Positions 15,364-22,933 of a stretch of 44,068 nucleotides of DNA are shown in pieces. The position numbers and the translations under genes are program-made. A model generated the notes under the pieces. It saw only the letters and a program-made list of their open reading frames with translations, ran no database searches and had not been told where the DNA came from. The DNA lies in assembly GCF_000718015.1 (NCBI RefSeq), contig NZ_JODY01000045.1, positions 1 through 44,068 on the forward strand. Reading direction: 5' to 3'. Source of the stretch: Streptomyces catenulae (GTDB taxonomy: Bacteria > Actinomycetota > Actinomycetes > Streptomycetales > Streptomycetaceae). How positions within the stretch are numbered: the first letter of the stretch is position 1; the number at the start of each line of letters is the position of its first letter.

Positions 15364-15377
15364 GCTGTTCGCACAGC
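15364..15377 (-). other. Small hairpin between sigE and cseA
   Basis: On the transcribed strand GCTGT-GCGA-ACAGC forms a 5-bp stem with a GNRA-type tetraloop just after the sigE stop and before the cseA start. From memory, most sigE transcripts in S. coelicolor stop in this gap; this hairpin is the only candidate here and is weak. Confidence 0.35.
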
Positions 15378-15400
15378 CGCCGTTCCTGATGCCGTACCGG

Positions 15401-15952
15401 TCAGGCCGCGCACCGGTCCCGCTCCGTCTCGCCGCGCTCCAGCATGCGCGCGTCGATGTCACGGTCGGCCAGCTCCTGGCGGAGCCGGGCCAGGGCCCGG
15501 TGCAGCGTGCTCTTGACGGTACCTGTCGACATGCCGAGCGCGGCAGCCGTCTCCTCGGTGCTCATCTGCTCCCAGTGTCGCAGCACGACGACGCTGCGCT
15601 GCTTGGGTGCGAGCACCCCGAGGATGTCCATCAGGAGGGCGCGGTCGGCGCGCTGCTCGGTGCCGTCGTCGACGCTGGCGTCGGGCAGCTGCTCGGTGGG
15701 CACCTCTTCCAGCTTCCGCGCCCGCCACCACTCGGTACGGGTGTTGATCATGACGCGGCGGAGGTAGGCGTCGGCCAGCGACTTGTCCGCGATGCCGTCC
15801 CAGCGGCCGTACGTGCGCACCAGCGCCGTCTGCAGGAGGTCCTGGGCGTCCACGGGGTCGGGCACCAGCCTCCGGGCACTGCGCAGCAGGGCCTCCTGCC
15901 GCGTCCGTACGTACTCCTCGAAGTCCAGTACCTTGCCGCCGCTGGTCGCCAT
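15401..15952 (-). CDS. sigE: ECF RNA polymerase sigma factor SigE
   Basis: A 183-residue ECF sigma factor that directs RNA polymerase to cell-envelope stress genes. Region 2 is LLRSARRLVPDPVDAQDLLQ with ADAYLRRVMINTRTEWWR; region 4 is LAPKQRSVVVLRHWEQMSTEETAAALGMSTGTVKSTLHRALARLRQEL with a clear helix-turn-helix. Residues such as VRTRQEALLRSARRLVPDP are essentially those of S. coelicolor SigE as I recall it. There is no anti-sigma gene; control is by CseB/CseC acting at the promoter. The start at 15952 (MATSGGK) follows GGAGGCG. The gene heads the leftward operon sigE-cseA-cseB-cseC. Confidence 0.97.
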   Translation of the reverse strand: MATSGGKVLDFEEYVRTRQEALLRSARRLVPDPVDAQDLLQTALVRTYGRWDGIADKSLADAYLRRVMINTRTEWWRARKLEEVPTEQLPDASVDDGTEQRADRALLMDILGVLAPKQRSVVVLRHWEQMSTEETAAALGMSTGTVKSTLHRALARLRQELADRDIDARMLERGETERDRCAA

Positions 15953-16022
15953 CCCGACGCCTCCGCTCCGCTTGCGAATCCCCACGTTGACCGTGCCGGT
16001 GGTCATCTCCGGCACGAGGAGG

Positions 16023-16050
16023 ACGCTACGGAGGGGGTGTTGCGGCGCAA
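16023..16050 (-). promoter_or_regulatory. Candidate sigE operon promoter
   Basis: On the minus strand TTGCGC (16050-16045) and TAGCGT (16028-16023) are separated by 16 bases, which would start transcription about 65 bases before the sigE ATG. An inverted repeat GTGCCGG/CCGGCAC (15993-15999 and 16009-16015) would lie in the 5' leader. CseB-bound repeats upstream could not be identified with confidence. Confidence 0.35.
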
Positions 16051-16139
16051 TGTGCGTCGGCACCACAGGCAGTGCACGGAAATCCGTCGGTTGTGTAACA
16101 GCGGGCCAGGGGTCCTACCAGGGACGGACGGCGGGTCCG

Positions 16140-16474
16140 AAATGCGTCATCCTCCGGACGGACGGGGGCCGCCGGAGGTACGGACGGGCCGGAACGGCGG
16201 GGTGCGGGACCTGTGACGTCCGGGACGGGACGGGCCGTTCCGAGAAGGGTGCGGGACCGTTCCGGGAAGGGTGCGGGGCCGTTCCGGAACGGTCCGCGGG
16301 CTCCCCCTGGAACGGTCCGGCCGTTCCCGGAACGGCGTCCCGGGCATTCCAGGCACCGCGTCCCGGGCGTTCCAGGCGTTCCAGGTCACCGCGTCCCCGG
16401 GAACGGCGGAGGGACGCGCCCCCGGGACGCGTCCCTCCGTACCGACCCGGTCCGGCGGCCGGATCAGGCGGCCG
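16140..16474. repeat. Repeat-rich intergenic region between mutY and sigE
   Basis: No gene is seen. Two 22-bp units start at 16235 and 16257 (core CCGTTCCGGGAAGGGTGCGG), with a partial third at 16279 that becomes the perfect palindrome CCGTTCCGGAACGG at 16279-16292. Downstream to about 16425 are at least eight more GGAACG or CGTTCC elements, including GCGTCCCGGGCATTCCAGG and GCGTCCCGGGCGTTCCAGG. The region separates the mutY stop from the sigE promoter. Confidence 0.8.
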
Positions 16475-17437
16475 TCAGGTGCGCGGCAGGCGGTAGCGAC
16501 CGCCGGGCAGCGGTTCGACGAGACCGTCGGAGACCAGGCCGTCCAGGGCGCGGGCCCGCTGCACCGGCTCGTCCCACACCGCGTCCAGCGCCGCCTGCGG
16601 CACCGGCGCCAGCGCCTCCCGCAGTACGGCGAGGAGCTTGCCGCGGACCTGCCGGTCGGTCCCGGCGTACGTCTGGGTGCGGCGGGCCGGGCCCTCGTGG
16701 GGCGGGGAACCGGCCAGCTTCCAGGCGCACCGGGCGGCGATCGGGCACCGTCCGCACTCCGGACTGCGCGCGGTGCACACCAGCGCGCCCAGCTCCATCG
16801 TGGCCGCCGCCCACTTCGCGGCGATCCGCTCGTCGCCCGGCAGCAGCGCCCGGGCGAGCTTCCGCTCGGCGGCGGTGGTGGCGTTCGGCGGGAACTGGCG
16901 GCCGGTGACGGCGCGGGCGAAGACCCGCCGCACATTGGTGTCCAGCACCGCGTGCCGCTGCCCGTACGCGAAGGAGGCGACGGCGGCGGCGGTGTACTCG
17001 CCGACCCCGGGCAGCGCCAGCAGCTGGCCGTGCTCGCGCGGGACGTCCCCGCCGTGGCGTTCCTGTATGGCCAGCGCCGCGGCGTGCAGGCGCAGTGCCC
17101 GGCGCGGGTAGCCGAGGCGGCCCCAGGCGCGGACCGCCTCGCCGGGCGCCTCGGCGGCCAGGTCGGCGGGGCGCGGCCAGCGGGCCAGCCACTGTTCGTA
17201 CACCGGCAGCACGCGGCTGACCGGCGTCTGCTGGAGCATGAACTCGCTGACCATCACGCCCCAGGCGCCCGCCTCGGGGCGGCGCCAGGGCAGGTCGCGG
17301 GCGTGTGCGTCGAACCAGTCGGTGACGGGGGCGTGGAGCTGGGACCCGTCGGACCCCTCCGAGGCCGGTACGGCGGCGGAGGGCAGGGAGGCGGCGGAGG
17401 GCGGGACCGTGGGGGTGGTGGCGGGGATGGAAGTCAT
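16475..17437 (-). CDS. mutY: A/G-specific adenine DNA glycosylase MutY
   Basis: Base-excision repair enzyme that removes adenine mispaired with 8-oxoguanine; 320 residues. It has the helix-hairpin-helix LLALPGVGEYTAAAV, and the Tyr in GEYTA replaces the Lys of bifunctional EndoIII enzymes, as in MutY. The catalytic Asp is in AVLDTNVRRVFAR, and the early segment SEFMLQQTPVSRV carries the adenine-specific Glu region. Four cysteines, C-x6-C-x2-C-x5-C in CTARSPECGRCPIAARC, hold a [4Fe-4S] cluster. The C-terminus is short, without a full NUDIX-like recognition domain, as is common in actinobacteria. The start at 17437 is chosen by conservation; no strong ribosome site is seen. Confidence 0.95.
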   Translation of the reverse strand: MTSIPATTPTVPPSAASLPSAAVPASEGSDGSQLHAPVTDWFDAHARDLPWRRPEAGAWGVMVSEFMLQQTPVSRVLPVYEQWLARWPRPADLAAEAPGEAVRAWGRLGYPRRALRLHAAALAIQERHGGDVPREHGQLLALPGVGEYTAAAVASFAYGQRHAVLDTNVRRVFARAVTGRQFPPNATTAAERKLARALLPGDERIAAKWAAATMELGALVCTARSPECGRCPIAARCAWKLAGSPPHEGPARRTQTYAGTDRQVRGKLLAVLREALAPVPQAALDAVWDEPVQRARALDGLVSDGLVEPLPGGRYRLPRT

Positions 17438-17817
17438 GGCCCGACGATCCTGGCACGGGCGCACCCACCCATGAAACGCGCCGGGCCCGCACCACCGCAC
17501 GCCCACCCGCACGCGGGAGGCTCGGTACGTACGGGTGGCGGCTTACCGGGGGTAGGGGCTGCCGCCGGACCCGGGGCGCGAGGCGGCTCCCGGGTGCGGC
17601 CCCCGGGACGGCCCGGCGGTGCGGAGTCCGGCCCGTTCGCCGGGTGCGGTCCCCGGGACGGCCCGGTGGTACGGGGCCCGGCCCGTTCGCCGGGTGCGGC
17701 TCCCCCGGGGCGCGCCCCCGCCCGCGGACGGTCCGGCCGGGGCGGCAGAGTGGAGGGACGGGCGGCGGCGAGCCGCGCGCCCGGCCGGTGCGGCACCAGG
17801 ATCAGGAGACGGCGACG
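17438..17817. repeat. Divergent intergenic region with a 50-bp tandem repeat
   Basis: No gene is seen. A 50-bp unit at 17591-17640 is repeated at 17641-17690 with a few changes and begins a third time at 17691-17700. Each unit contains CGGGTGCGG, CCCCGGGACGGCCCGG and GCCCGTTCGC. The repeat lies upstream of the PPOX-fold gene and could affect its promoter spacing. Confidence 0.85.
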
Positions 17818-18387
17818 ATGACCACGTACGAGGCGGACGGGCCCGAGGGCGGGGCACCCGGGGGCGGCGGGACCGGCGGCACGGGCCCGGGGTCCGGCGG
17901 CGAGGCCGCCGCGGCCGGTTCCGGGGACTGCCCGGCCGGGATCCGGCAGGCGCTGGCCGCCCACACCACGCTCACGCTCGCCTACGCGGACGACGACGGT
18001 CCGCAGGCGTGCGCGGTGCTCTACGCGCCGGGCGGGGACGCCGCCGCGCCCCTGCTGTACTTCGTCACCGCGCACTCCACCCGGCACGGGCGGGCGCTGG
18101 CCCGGCCCGGCGCCCGGGTGGCGTTCACGGCGCAGCGCGACGGTCAGGAGTGGAGCGGGCTCACCGGGCTCCAGGGGCGCGGCGGGTGCCGGGAGCTGAC
18201 CGGCGCCGCGCGGGCGGCGGGGTGGGACGCGTACACCGGCCGGTTCCCGTTCGTCGCCGGGGACGCACGGCTGCGCGGGGCCCTGGAACGGACCGCGCTG
18301 TGGGAGCTGCGCCCGGACTGGCTGCGCCTGATCGACAACGGCCGGGGCTTCGGCCACAAAGAGGAGTGGCGGCCCCAGGGCGCCTAG
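17818..18387 (+). CDS. PPOX-fold (pyridoxamine 5'-phosphate oxidase-like) protein
   Basis: A 189-residue protein. A low-complexity Gly-rich N-terminus (about 1-40) precedes a split beta-barrel of the PNPOx/flavin-reductase-like type: LTLAYADDDGPQACAVLYAPG, LLYFVTAHSTRHGRALARPGARVAFTAQRDGQEWSGLTGLQGRG, and the end LWELRPDWLRLIDNGRGFGHKEEW. The last part resembles the YhbP/HugZ-like members. These bind FMN, F420 or heme; the cofactor cannot be told here. The start at 17818 has AGGAGA. The last codons are copied in the DNA just past the stop. Confidence 0.85.
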   Translation: MTTYEADGPEGGAPGGGGTGGTGPGSGGEAAAAGSGDCPAGIRQALAAHTTLTLAYADDDGPQACAVLYAPGGDAAAPLLYFVTAHSTRHGRALARPGARVAFTAQRDGQEWSGLTGLQGRGGCRELTGAARAAGWDAYTGRFPFVAGDARLRGALERTALWELRPDWLRLIDNGRGFGHKEEWRPQGA

Positions 18388-18427
18388 GGTCTCCGGCCCG
18401 TACAAAAAGGAGTGGCGGCCCCAGGGC
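18358..18427. repeat. 24-bp repeat of the gene end just after its stop codon
   Basis: A 24-base sequence ending in GGAGTGGCGGCCCCAGGGC occurs at 18358-18381, coding for KEEWRPQG, and again at 18404-18427 with one change, 46 bases later and beyond the stop. The second copy forms the left arm of the terminator. Confidence 0.85.
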
Positions 18428-18447
18428 CCGTAGCCCTGTGCCGCCAC
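18412..18447. terminator. Bidirectional terminator between PPOX and PAP2 genes
   Basis: GTGGCGGC (18412-18419) pairs with GCCGCCAC (18440-18447), and inside it CAGGGC (18422-18427) pairs with GCCCTG (18433-18438), leaving a 5-base loop. The hairpin lies between convergent genes. Confidence 0.75.
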
Positions 18448-18472
18448 CCGGTGCGCTCCCCCGTTCCGCCGG

Positions 18473-19081
18473 TCAACCGGCCGCGTGCGACCCCCGGCGC
18501 GCCTCGACCAGCGGCTTCAGCGGTCCGGTCCGCAACTTGATCACCAGCGCGGTCATCGGACCGGCCAGCGCCAGCACACAGACCGCCGCGATCACGGCGC
18601 CGAAGAGCAGCCCGGCGGCGACGTCGTGCGGGTAGTGCACGCCGACGAAGACCCGGGAGAAGCCGGTCAGCAGCGCCACCGGCACCGCGAGCCAGGCCGC
18701 CGCCCGCCAGGCGATGAAGATCCCGACGGCGAGGGAGGCGGCGATCACCGAGTGGTTGCTCGGGAAGGACCAGTCCCCCTCGGGCGGACAGGTGGCGATC
18801 GACGCGGCGGCGTGCGCCACCGCCCGGCACGGCCGCTCCTCCTGGACGAAGCTCTTGAGGATCTCGCTCAGGAGGTAGGCGACGGCCGTGCCCACCGGCA
18901 CCAGCACGGCCAGCGCGACCGCACGCGGTTCGAGGCGCCGCGCCCGCCACCAGCCGAGGACGGCCACCGCCATCAGGAGCAGAATCCCGCCTTCGGTACC
19001 GGCATCGGCGAAGGAATGGACCCACCCAGGGGTGCCGTGCGCGAAGTCGGTGACATCGCGATAGAGGTCGGTGCTGTTCAT
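18473..19081 (-). CDS. PAP2-family membrane phosphatase
   Basis: A 202-residue integral membrane phosphatase with about five or six TM helices. The three PAP2 motifs are present: Lys76 to Arg83-Pro84 in KSFVQEERP, PSNH at 107-110 (the usual Gly is replaced by Asn), and SRVFVGVHYPHD with Arg143, His149 and Asp153. Such enzymes dephosphorylate lipid phosphates such as undecaprenyl pyrophosphate or phosphatidic acid at the outer face of the membrane. There is no Shine-Dalgarno; TACCGT lies 8 bases before the ATG, which suggests a leaderless mRNA. Confidence 0.9.
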   Translation of the reverse strand: MNSTDLYRDVTDFAHGTPGWVHSFADAGTEGGILLLMAVAVLGWWRARRLEPRAVALAVLVPVGTAVAYLLSEILKSFVQEERPCRAVAHAAASIATCPPEGDWSFPSNHSVIAASLAVGIFIAWRAAAWLAVPVALLTGFSRVFVGVHYPHDVAAGLLFGAVIAAVCVLALAGPMTALVIKLRTGPLKPLVEARRGSHAAG

Positions 19082-19089
19082 GAGGGCAG

Positions 19090-19095
19090 ACGGTA
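19090..19095 (-). promoter_or_regulatory. Candidate -10 box of the PAP2 gene (leaderless)
   Basis: TACCGT on the minus strand ends 8 bases before the start codon and no ribosome site is present. The -35 is not evident. Confidence 0.4.
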
Positions 19096-19513
19096 CGTAA
19101 TGCCGGGCCCTTAGCGCATCTGGCGTACGGCTCCGGGACCCCCCGGCCAACGCCGGGCGCCCGTTCGGTGACCGTTCGGGAACGGCGCGGAACGGACCGC
19201 CACGGAAGGCGCGGGACGGTACGGGGCCCGGGATGTTCCGGCGCGCGGTCGGGCCCCACGGGGGAGCGGCCCCCTGGAACGGCGGCGGAAATGCCCCGGA
19301 ATGCACAGGTCAGGCCCCTGGAACGGCCCCGACGGCGCCCAGGCGGGCCGTTCCAGGGGCGTCCCCGGAACGCCTCCGGCACCTCTCCGGAACGCCTCCC
19401 ATACGTCCCGGACCGTGTCCCGTTCCCGCCTCCCGTCCCTCCACCGGAACGATCATGAGAAAAGTTGCCGTTTCGTGCGGCGGGTACTGGCCGGTGCCGG
19501 GGGTGATCTCTCG
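19096..19513. repeat. Intergenic region rich in GGAACG elements
   Basis: No gene is seen. Between about 19170 and 19450 there are roughly ten GGAACG/CGTTCC elements, several within the longer forms CCCTGGAACGGC and GCCGTTCCAGGGGC. The facing copies at about 19316-19328 and 19349-19362 make an inverted repeat. The right end is A/T-richer and leads into the next promoter. Confidence 0.7.
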
Positions 19514-19519
19514 TAGAGT
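19514..19519 (+). promoter_or_regulatory. Candidate -10 box, leaderless start
   Basis: TAGAGT lies 6 bases before the GTG at 19526. With no ribosome site at proper spacing, transcription probably begins at the start codon. Confidence 0.45.
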
Positions 19520-19525
19520 TTCCGC

Positions 19526-20344
19526 GTGGGATCTCTGCGCAATCCGATCGGTCCGCTCCCCTCCTCCATCTACTGGCGGCGGAGAGCCGTTGCGCTGGGC
19601 ATCTTCGCGCTGCTCGCCCTCCTGGTGGTGTGGATCCTCAACTGGGGCGGCGGCAGCGGCCCCACCGACACCGAGGGCAAGGGCGCCGCGGACCACGGCC
19701 CGGCCGACGCCATCACCCCAGGCCCCTCCTCCACCGGCCCCGCGATCAGCCAGAAGCCCGGCGGTCGCGACGAGTCGGGCTCCGGCGGCGGAGGCGGCAA
19801 CGGCACGGGCGGCTCGGGTTCCGGCTCCGGGGACTCCGGTTCCGGCGGCGCGGGCTCCGATGACGCGGGCTCCGGCGGCTCCGGCAAGGGCCCGATCGGC
19901 ACGGGCACCGGCGGCGCGCCGGTGGCGGCCGGTTCCTCGCTGCCGAGCTGCTCCGGCAGCAGCGTCGAGTTGACGCTGCGCAGCGTCAAGGACTCCTACC
20001 ACCCCGGGACGAAGCCCGAGTTCGAGCTGACCGTCAAGAACACCGGCGGCGCCGACTGCAAGGTCGACCTCGGCGCGAAGGCCGCGGTGCTGACCATCAC
20101 CGACACCACCGCCGACGACCCGGTGTGGGCCTCCGACGACTGCCCCAAGAGCGCCACCGCCGCGCTGATGAAGATCCCCGCGCACGGCGCCGTCACCCGC
20201 ACCGTCACCTGGGACCGCCGGGCCGGCGGCCCCCAGTGCGCCACCCCGAGCGCCGCCACCGTGCCCGCCGGCAAGTACCGCGTCGAAGCCGCCGTCCCGG
20301 GCCTGACCGCGGTGCACACGGAGTTCACGCTCGCCAAGGACTGA
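19526..20344 (+). CDS. Membrane-anchored secreted protein with Ser/Gly linker
   Basis: A 272-residue protein. Residues 21-40 form one TM helix after an Arg-rich start (YWRRR), so the rest lies outside the membrane. A very Gly/Ser-rich linker (about 42-140) leads to a beta-sandwich-like domain (about 142-272) reading VELTLRSVKDSYHPGTKPEFELTVKNTGGADCKVDLG, with conserved Cys in LPSCSG, ADCKV, SDDCPK and PQCAT that could form two disulfides. It resembles DUF4232-type ligand-binding folds but was not firmly recognised. Function is unknown. Confidence 0.8.
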   Translation: MGSLRNPIGPLPSSIYWRRRAVALGIFALLALLVVWILNWGGGSGPTDTEGKGAADHGPADAITPGPSSTGPAISQKPGGRDESGSGGGGGNGTGGSGSGSGDSGSGGAGSDDAGSGGSGKGPIGTGTGGAPVAAGSSLPSCSGSSVELTLRSVKDSYHPGTKPEFELTVKNTGGADCKVDLGAKAAVLTITDTTADDPVWASDDCPKSATAALMKIPAHGAVTRTVTWDRRAGGPQCATPSAATVPAGKYRVEAAVPGLTAVHTEFTLAKD

Positions 20345-20564
20345 CCGCCGCGGGACGGCCGGGCCACCGCCCCGACCGTCCCGCCCGGGCCTCCCGCCTC
20401 CCGCGTTCCAGCCGCTGACCTGCGCGTTCCAGGTCCCGGGCGGCGTATCCCACACCCCGTCACCAGCCCCTCGGACCTGGGCACTCCGCTTGTTCCGCCC
20501 ACAGAGGATTCGCTGAGAGCATGCGCCGCCGGTGGGCCGCCGCCGCGCGGGGCACAGTCACCGC
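20345..20564. other. Intergenic region with GGAACG-type elements
   Basis: It contains GCGTTCCAG copies at about 20402 and 20424. CACAGT lies 7 bases before the next ATG and could be a poor -10 box for a leaderless start. No gene is seen. Confidence 0.4.
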
Positions 20565-21554
20565 ATGAAGCTACTGATGCTGGGTGGGACCGAGTTCGTC
20601 GGCCGGTCGGTCGTCGAGGAGGCGCTGGGCCGGGGCTGGGAGGTGACGGTCTTTCACCGCGGGCGTTCCGCGCCGCCCACGGGGGTGGAGGTGCGGATCG
20701 GTGACCGGAGCGTCCCGGGCGGGCTGGCGGCGCTGGAGGACGGCAGCTGGGACGCGGTCGTCGACACCTGGAAGGGCGCACCGTCCGCCGCCCGGGAGGC
20801 CGCCCGGCTGCTGTCCGGCCGCGTCGGACGCCATCTCTACATCTCCTCCCGCTCGGTCCACCCGTTCCCGTCCGCCGCCGGACTCGACGAGGACGGCCCG
20901 GTGGTCGACGGCTCCCCCGACGACACCTCCGACGACGACTACGCGCGCGCCAAGCGGGGCGCCGAACTGGCGGTCCAGGAGGCGTTCGGCGACCGGGCGG
21001 TGCTGGCCCGCGCCGGGCTGGTGCTCGGGCCGTACGAGAACATCGGGCGGCTGCCGTGGTGGCTGGGCCGCATCGCCCGCGGCGGGCCGGTCCTCGCCCC
21101 CGGGCCGCGCGAGCTGCCGCTCCAGTACATCGACGCCCGCGACCTCGCCGTATGGGCGCTGGACGCACTGCGCGACGGGATCCCCGGCGGCGCGTACAAC
21201 CTGGTCAGCCCGACCGGTCACGCCACGATGGGCGAACTCCTCGACGCCTGTGTCCGGGTGACGGGCTCGGACGCCGAGCTGCGCTGGGCCGATCCGGACG
21301 CGGTGACGGCCGCCGGGATCGAGCCGTGGACGGAGCTGCCGGTGTGGCTGCCGCCGGGCGAGCTGCACGACACGCTGCACCGCGGCGATGTGTCGAAGGC
21401 GCTGGCCACCGGCTTGCGGTGCCGTCCGGTGGCGGAGACGGTCGCCGACACCTGGGAGTGGCTGCGGTCGATCGGCGGCACCGCCCCGCTGCACCCGGGA
21501 CGCCCCACGCCGGGCCTGTCACCGGAGAAGGAGGCGGCCTTCTGGGCGAAGTGA
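20565..21554 (+). CDS. NAD-dependent epimerase/dehydratase-family (SDR) protein
   Basis: A 329-residue extended short-chain dehydrogenase-like protein. The N-terminal nucleotide-binding motif is MKLLMLGGTEFVGRSVVEEAL, a GGTxFxG variant seen in reductases acting on nucleotide sugars or isoflavone-like substrates. The segments RHLYISSRSVHPF and SDDDYARAKRGAELAVQEAFGDRAVLARAGLVLGPYE give the catalytic Ser region and the Tyr-x-x-x-Lys (YARAK). The substrate is unknown. The ATG at 20565 lacks a ribosome site. It is convergent with disA. Confidence 0.88.
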   Translation: MKLLMLGGTEFVGRSVVEEALGRGWEVTVFHRGRSAPPTGVEVRIGDRSVPGGLAALEDGSWDAVVDTWKGAPSAAREAARLLSGRVGRHLYISSRSVHPFPSAAGLDEDGPVVDGSPDDTSDDDYARAKRGAELAVQEAFGDRAVLARAGLVLGPYENIGRLPWWLGRIARGGPVLAPGPRELPLQYIDARDLAVWALDALRDGIPGGAYNLVSPTGHATMGELLDACVRVTGSDAELRWADPDAVTAAGIEPWTELPVWLPPGELHDTLHRGDVSKALATGLRCRPVAETVADTWEWLRSIGGTAPLHPGRPTPGLSPEKEAAFWAK

Positions 21555-21586
21555 CGCGCGGTCGGACGGGCCGCCGCGCACAAAAA

Positions 21587-21624
21587 CGGCCGGGCGGACG
21601 AGCGGAAGCCCGTCCACCCGGCCG
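21587..21624. terminator. Rho-independent terminator between SDR gene and disA
   Basis: CGGCCGGG-C-GGAC (21587-21599) pairs with GTCC-A-CCCGGCCG (21612-21624), 12 pairs with one mismatch. Five A residues at 21582-21586 become a U-run on the minus strand, so it is a textbook terminator for disA and may also stop the SDR transcript. Confidence 0.85.
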
Positions 21625-21677
21625 GACGCGGGAGCCGGGGCCCGGGCCCGGACGCGGATGCCCCGGGCCCGCCCCCG

Positions 21678-22802
21678 TCAGACGTACCGTTCGAGGATCG
21701 ACGACTCGGCGAGGCGGGAGAGGCCCTCGCGGACCGAGCGGGCGCGGGCCTCGCCGACGCCGTCCACCGCCTGGAGGTCGTCGACGCTGGCGGCCAGCAG
21801 CTTCTGGAGGCCGCCGAAGTGGTCGACGAGGCGGTCGATGACCGCGCCGGGCAGCCGCGGCACCTTCGCCAGCAGCCGGAAGCCGCGCGGCGAGACGGCG
21901 GAGTCCAGCGTCTCCGGCGAGCCGCTGTACCCCAACGCACGGGCGACGGTCGGCAGTTCCAGCAGCTCGGTGTGGGTGAGCGCGTCCAGCTCCGCGAGCG
22001 CCTCGGGGACGGTGCGGGAGCGCTTGGCGGTCGGCTCGGGGACGTAGTCGCGCGCGACCAGCTCGCGCTCCGGCTCGACCCCGGCGATCAGCTCGTCCAG
22101 CTGGAGCGTCAGGAGGCGGCCGTCGGTGCCCAGTTCGACGACGTACTCGGCGATCTCGGTGGCGATCCGGCGGACCATCTCCAGGCGCTGCGCGACGGCG
22201 GAGACGTCCCGGACCGTCACCAGGTCCTCGATCTCCAGGGCGGAGAGGGTGCCGGCGACCTCGTCGAGGCGGAGCTTGTACCGCTCCAGCGTCGCCAGCG
22301 CCTGGTTGGCGCGGGAGAGGATCGCCGCCGACTCCTCCAGGACGCGCCGCTCACCGTCGACGTACAGGGCGATCAGCCGCATCGACTGGCTCACCGAGAC
22401 GACGGGGAAGCCCGCCTGGATGGAGACGCGCTGCGCGGTGCGGTGGCGGGTGCCGGTCTCCTCGGTGGGGATGGAGGCGTCCGGCACCAGCTGCACCCCG
22501 GCGCGCAGGATCTTGCTGATGTCCTTGTCGAGCACGAGCGCGCCGTCCAGCTTGCACAGTTCGCGCAGGCGGGTGGCGGTGAACTCGACGTCCAGCACGA
22601 AGCCGCCGGTGCACATCGACTCGACGGTCTTGTCGAAGCCGAGGACGATCAGTCCGCCGGTGTTGCCGCGCAGGATGCGCTCAAGTCCGTCACGCAGGGC
22701 CGTACCGGGGGCGACCGCGCTCAGCGAGGCGCGCATCAGGGCGTCGGTACCGGAACCCCCGCCGGACCTGCCGGGAGACGATGCCCGGTCGTTGGCTGCC
22801 AC
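21678..22802 (-). CDS. disA: DNA integrity scanning protein DisA, diadenylate cyclase
   Basis: It makes cyclic di-AMP from two ATP and forms an octamer that scans DNA; 374 residues. The N-terminal DAC domain has the DGA motif (86-88, [11 protein letters not shown]) and the RHR motif (119-121, [10 protein letters not shown]). A long helical spine follows, and the C-terminal helix-hairpin-helix reads [49 protein letters not shown]. All catalytic residues are present. The GTG start at 22802 has GGAGGAG four bases upstream. It lies directly downstream of radA on the same strand, an arrangement conserved in actinobacteria and Bacillus relatives; in Bacillus RadA restrains DisA. Confidence 0.97.
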   Translation of the reverse strand: MAANDRASSPGRSGGGSGTDALMRASLSAVAPGTALRDGLERILRGNTGGLIVLGFDKTVESMCTGGFVLDVEFTATRLRELCKLDGALVLDKDISKILRAGVQLVPDASIPTEETGTRHRTAQRVSIQAGFPVVSVSQSMRLIALYVDGERRVLEESAAILSRANQALATLERYKLRLDEVAGTLSALEIEDLVTVRDVSAVAQRLEMVRRIATEIAEYVVELGTDGRLLTLQLDELIAGVEPERELVARDYVPEPTAKRSRTVPEALAELDALTHTELLELPTVARALGYSGSPETLDSAVSPRGFRLLAKVPRLPGAVIDRLVDHFGGLQKLLAASVDDLQAVDGVGEARARSVREGLSRLAESSILERYV

Positions 22803-22933
22803 TGCACTCCTCCGTCGCAAGGTCTGTCGGTCCGCAGCCGCCCGGCCCCTGCCGTGGTGTCCTGCGGCGTATCAGGGAGCGTACGTGTCCCGGCGGCAGG
22901 ACTGCGGAGGGGCGGGCGGGACCGGGGCAGAGT

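Noticed and set aside
16205..16425. GGAAC elements as ECF sigma -35 boxes of a SigE regulon
   Set aside because: GGAAC matches ECF -35 sequences, but the copies are too many, occur in both orientations and inside a coding linker, and lack a matching -10 at 16-17 bases.
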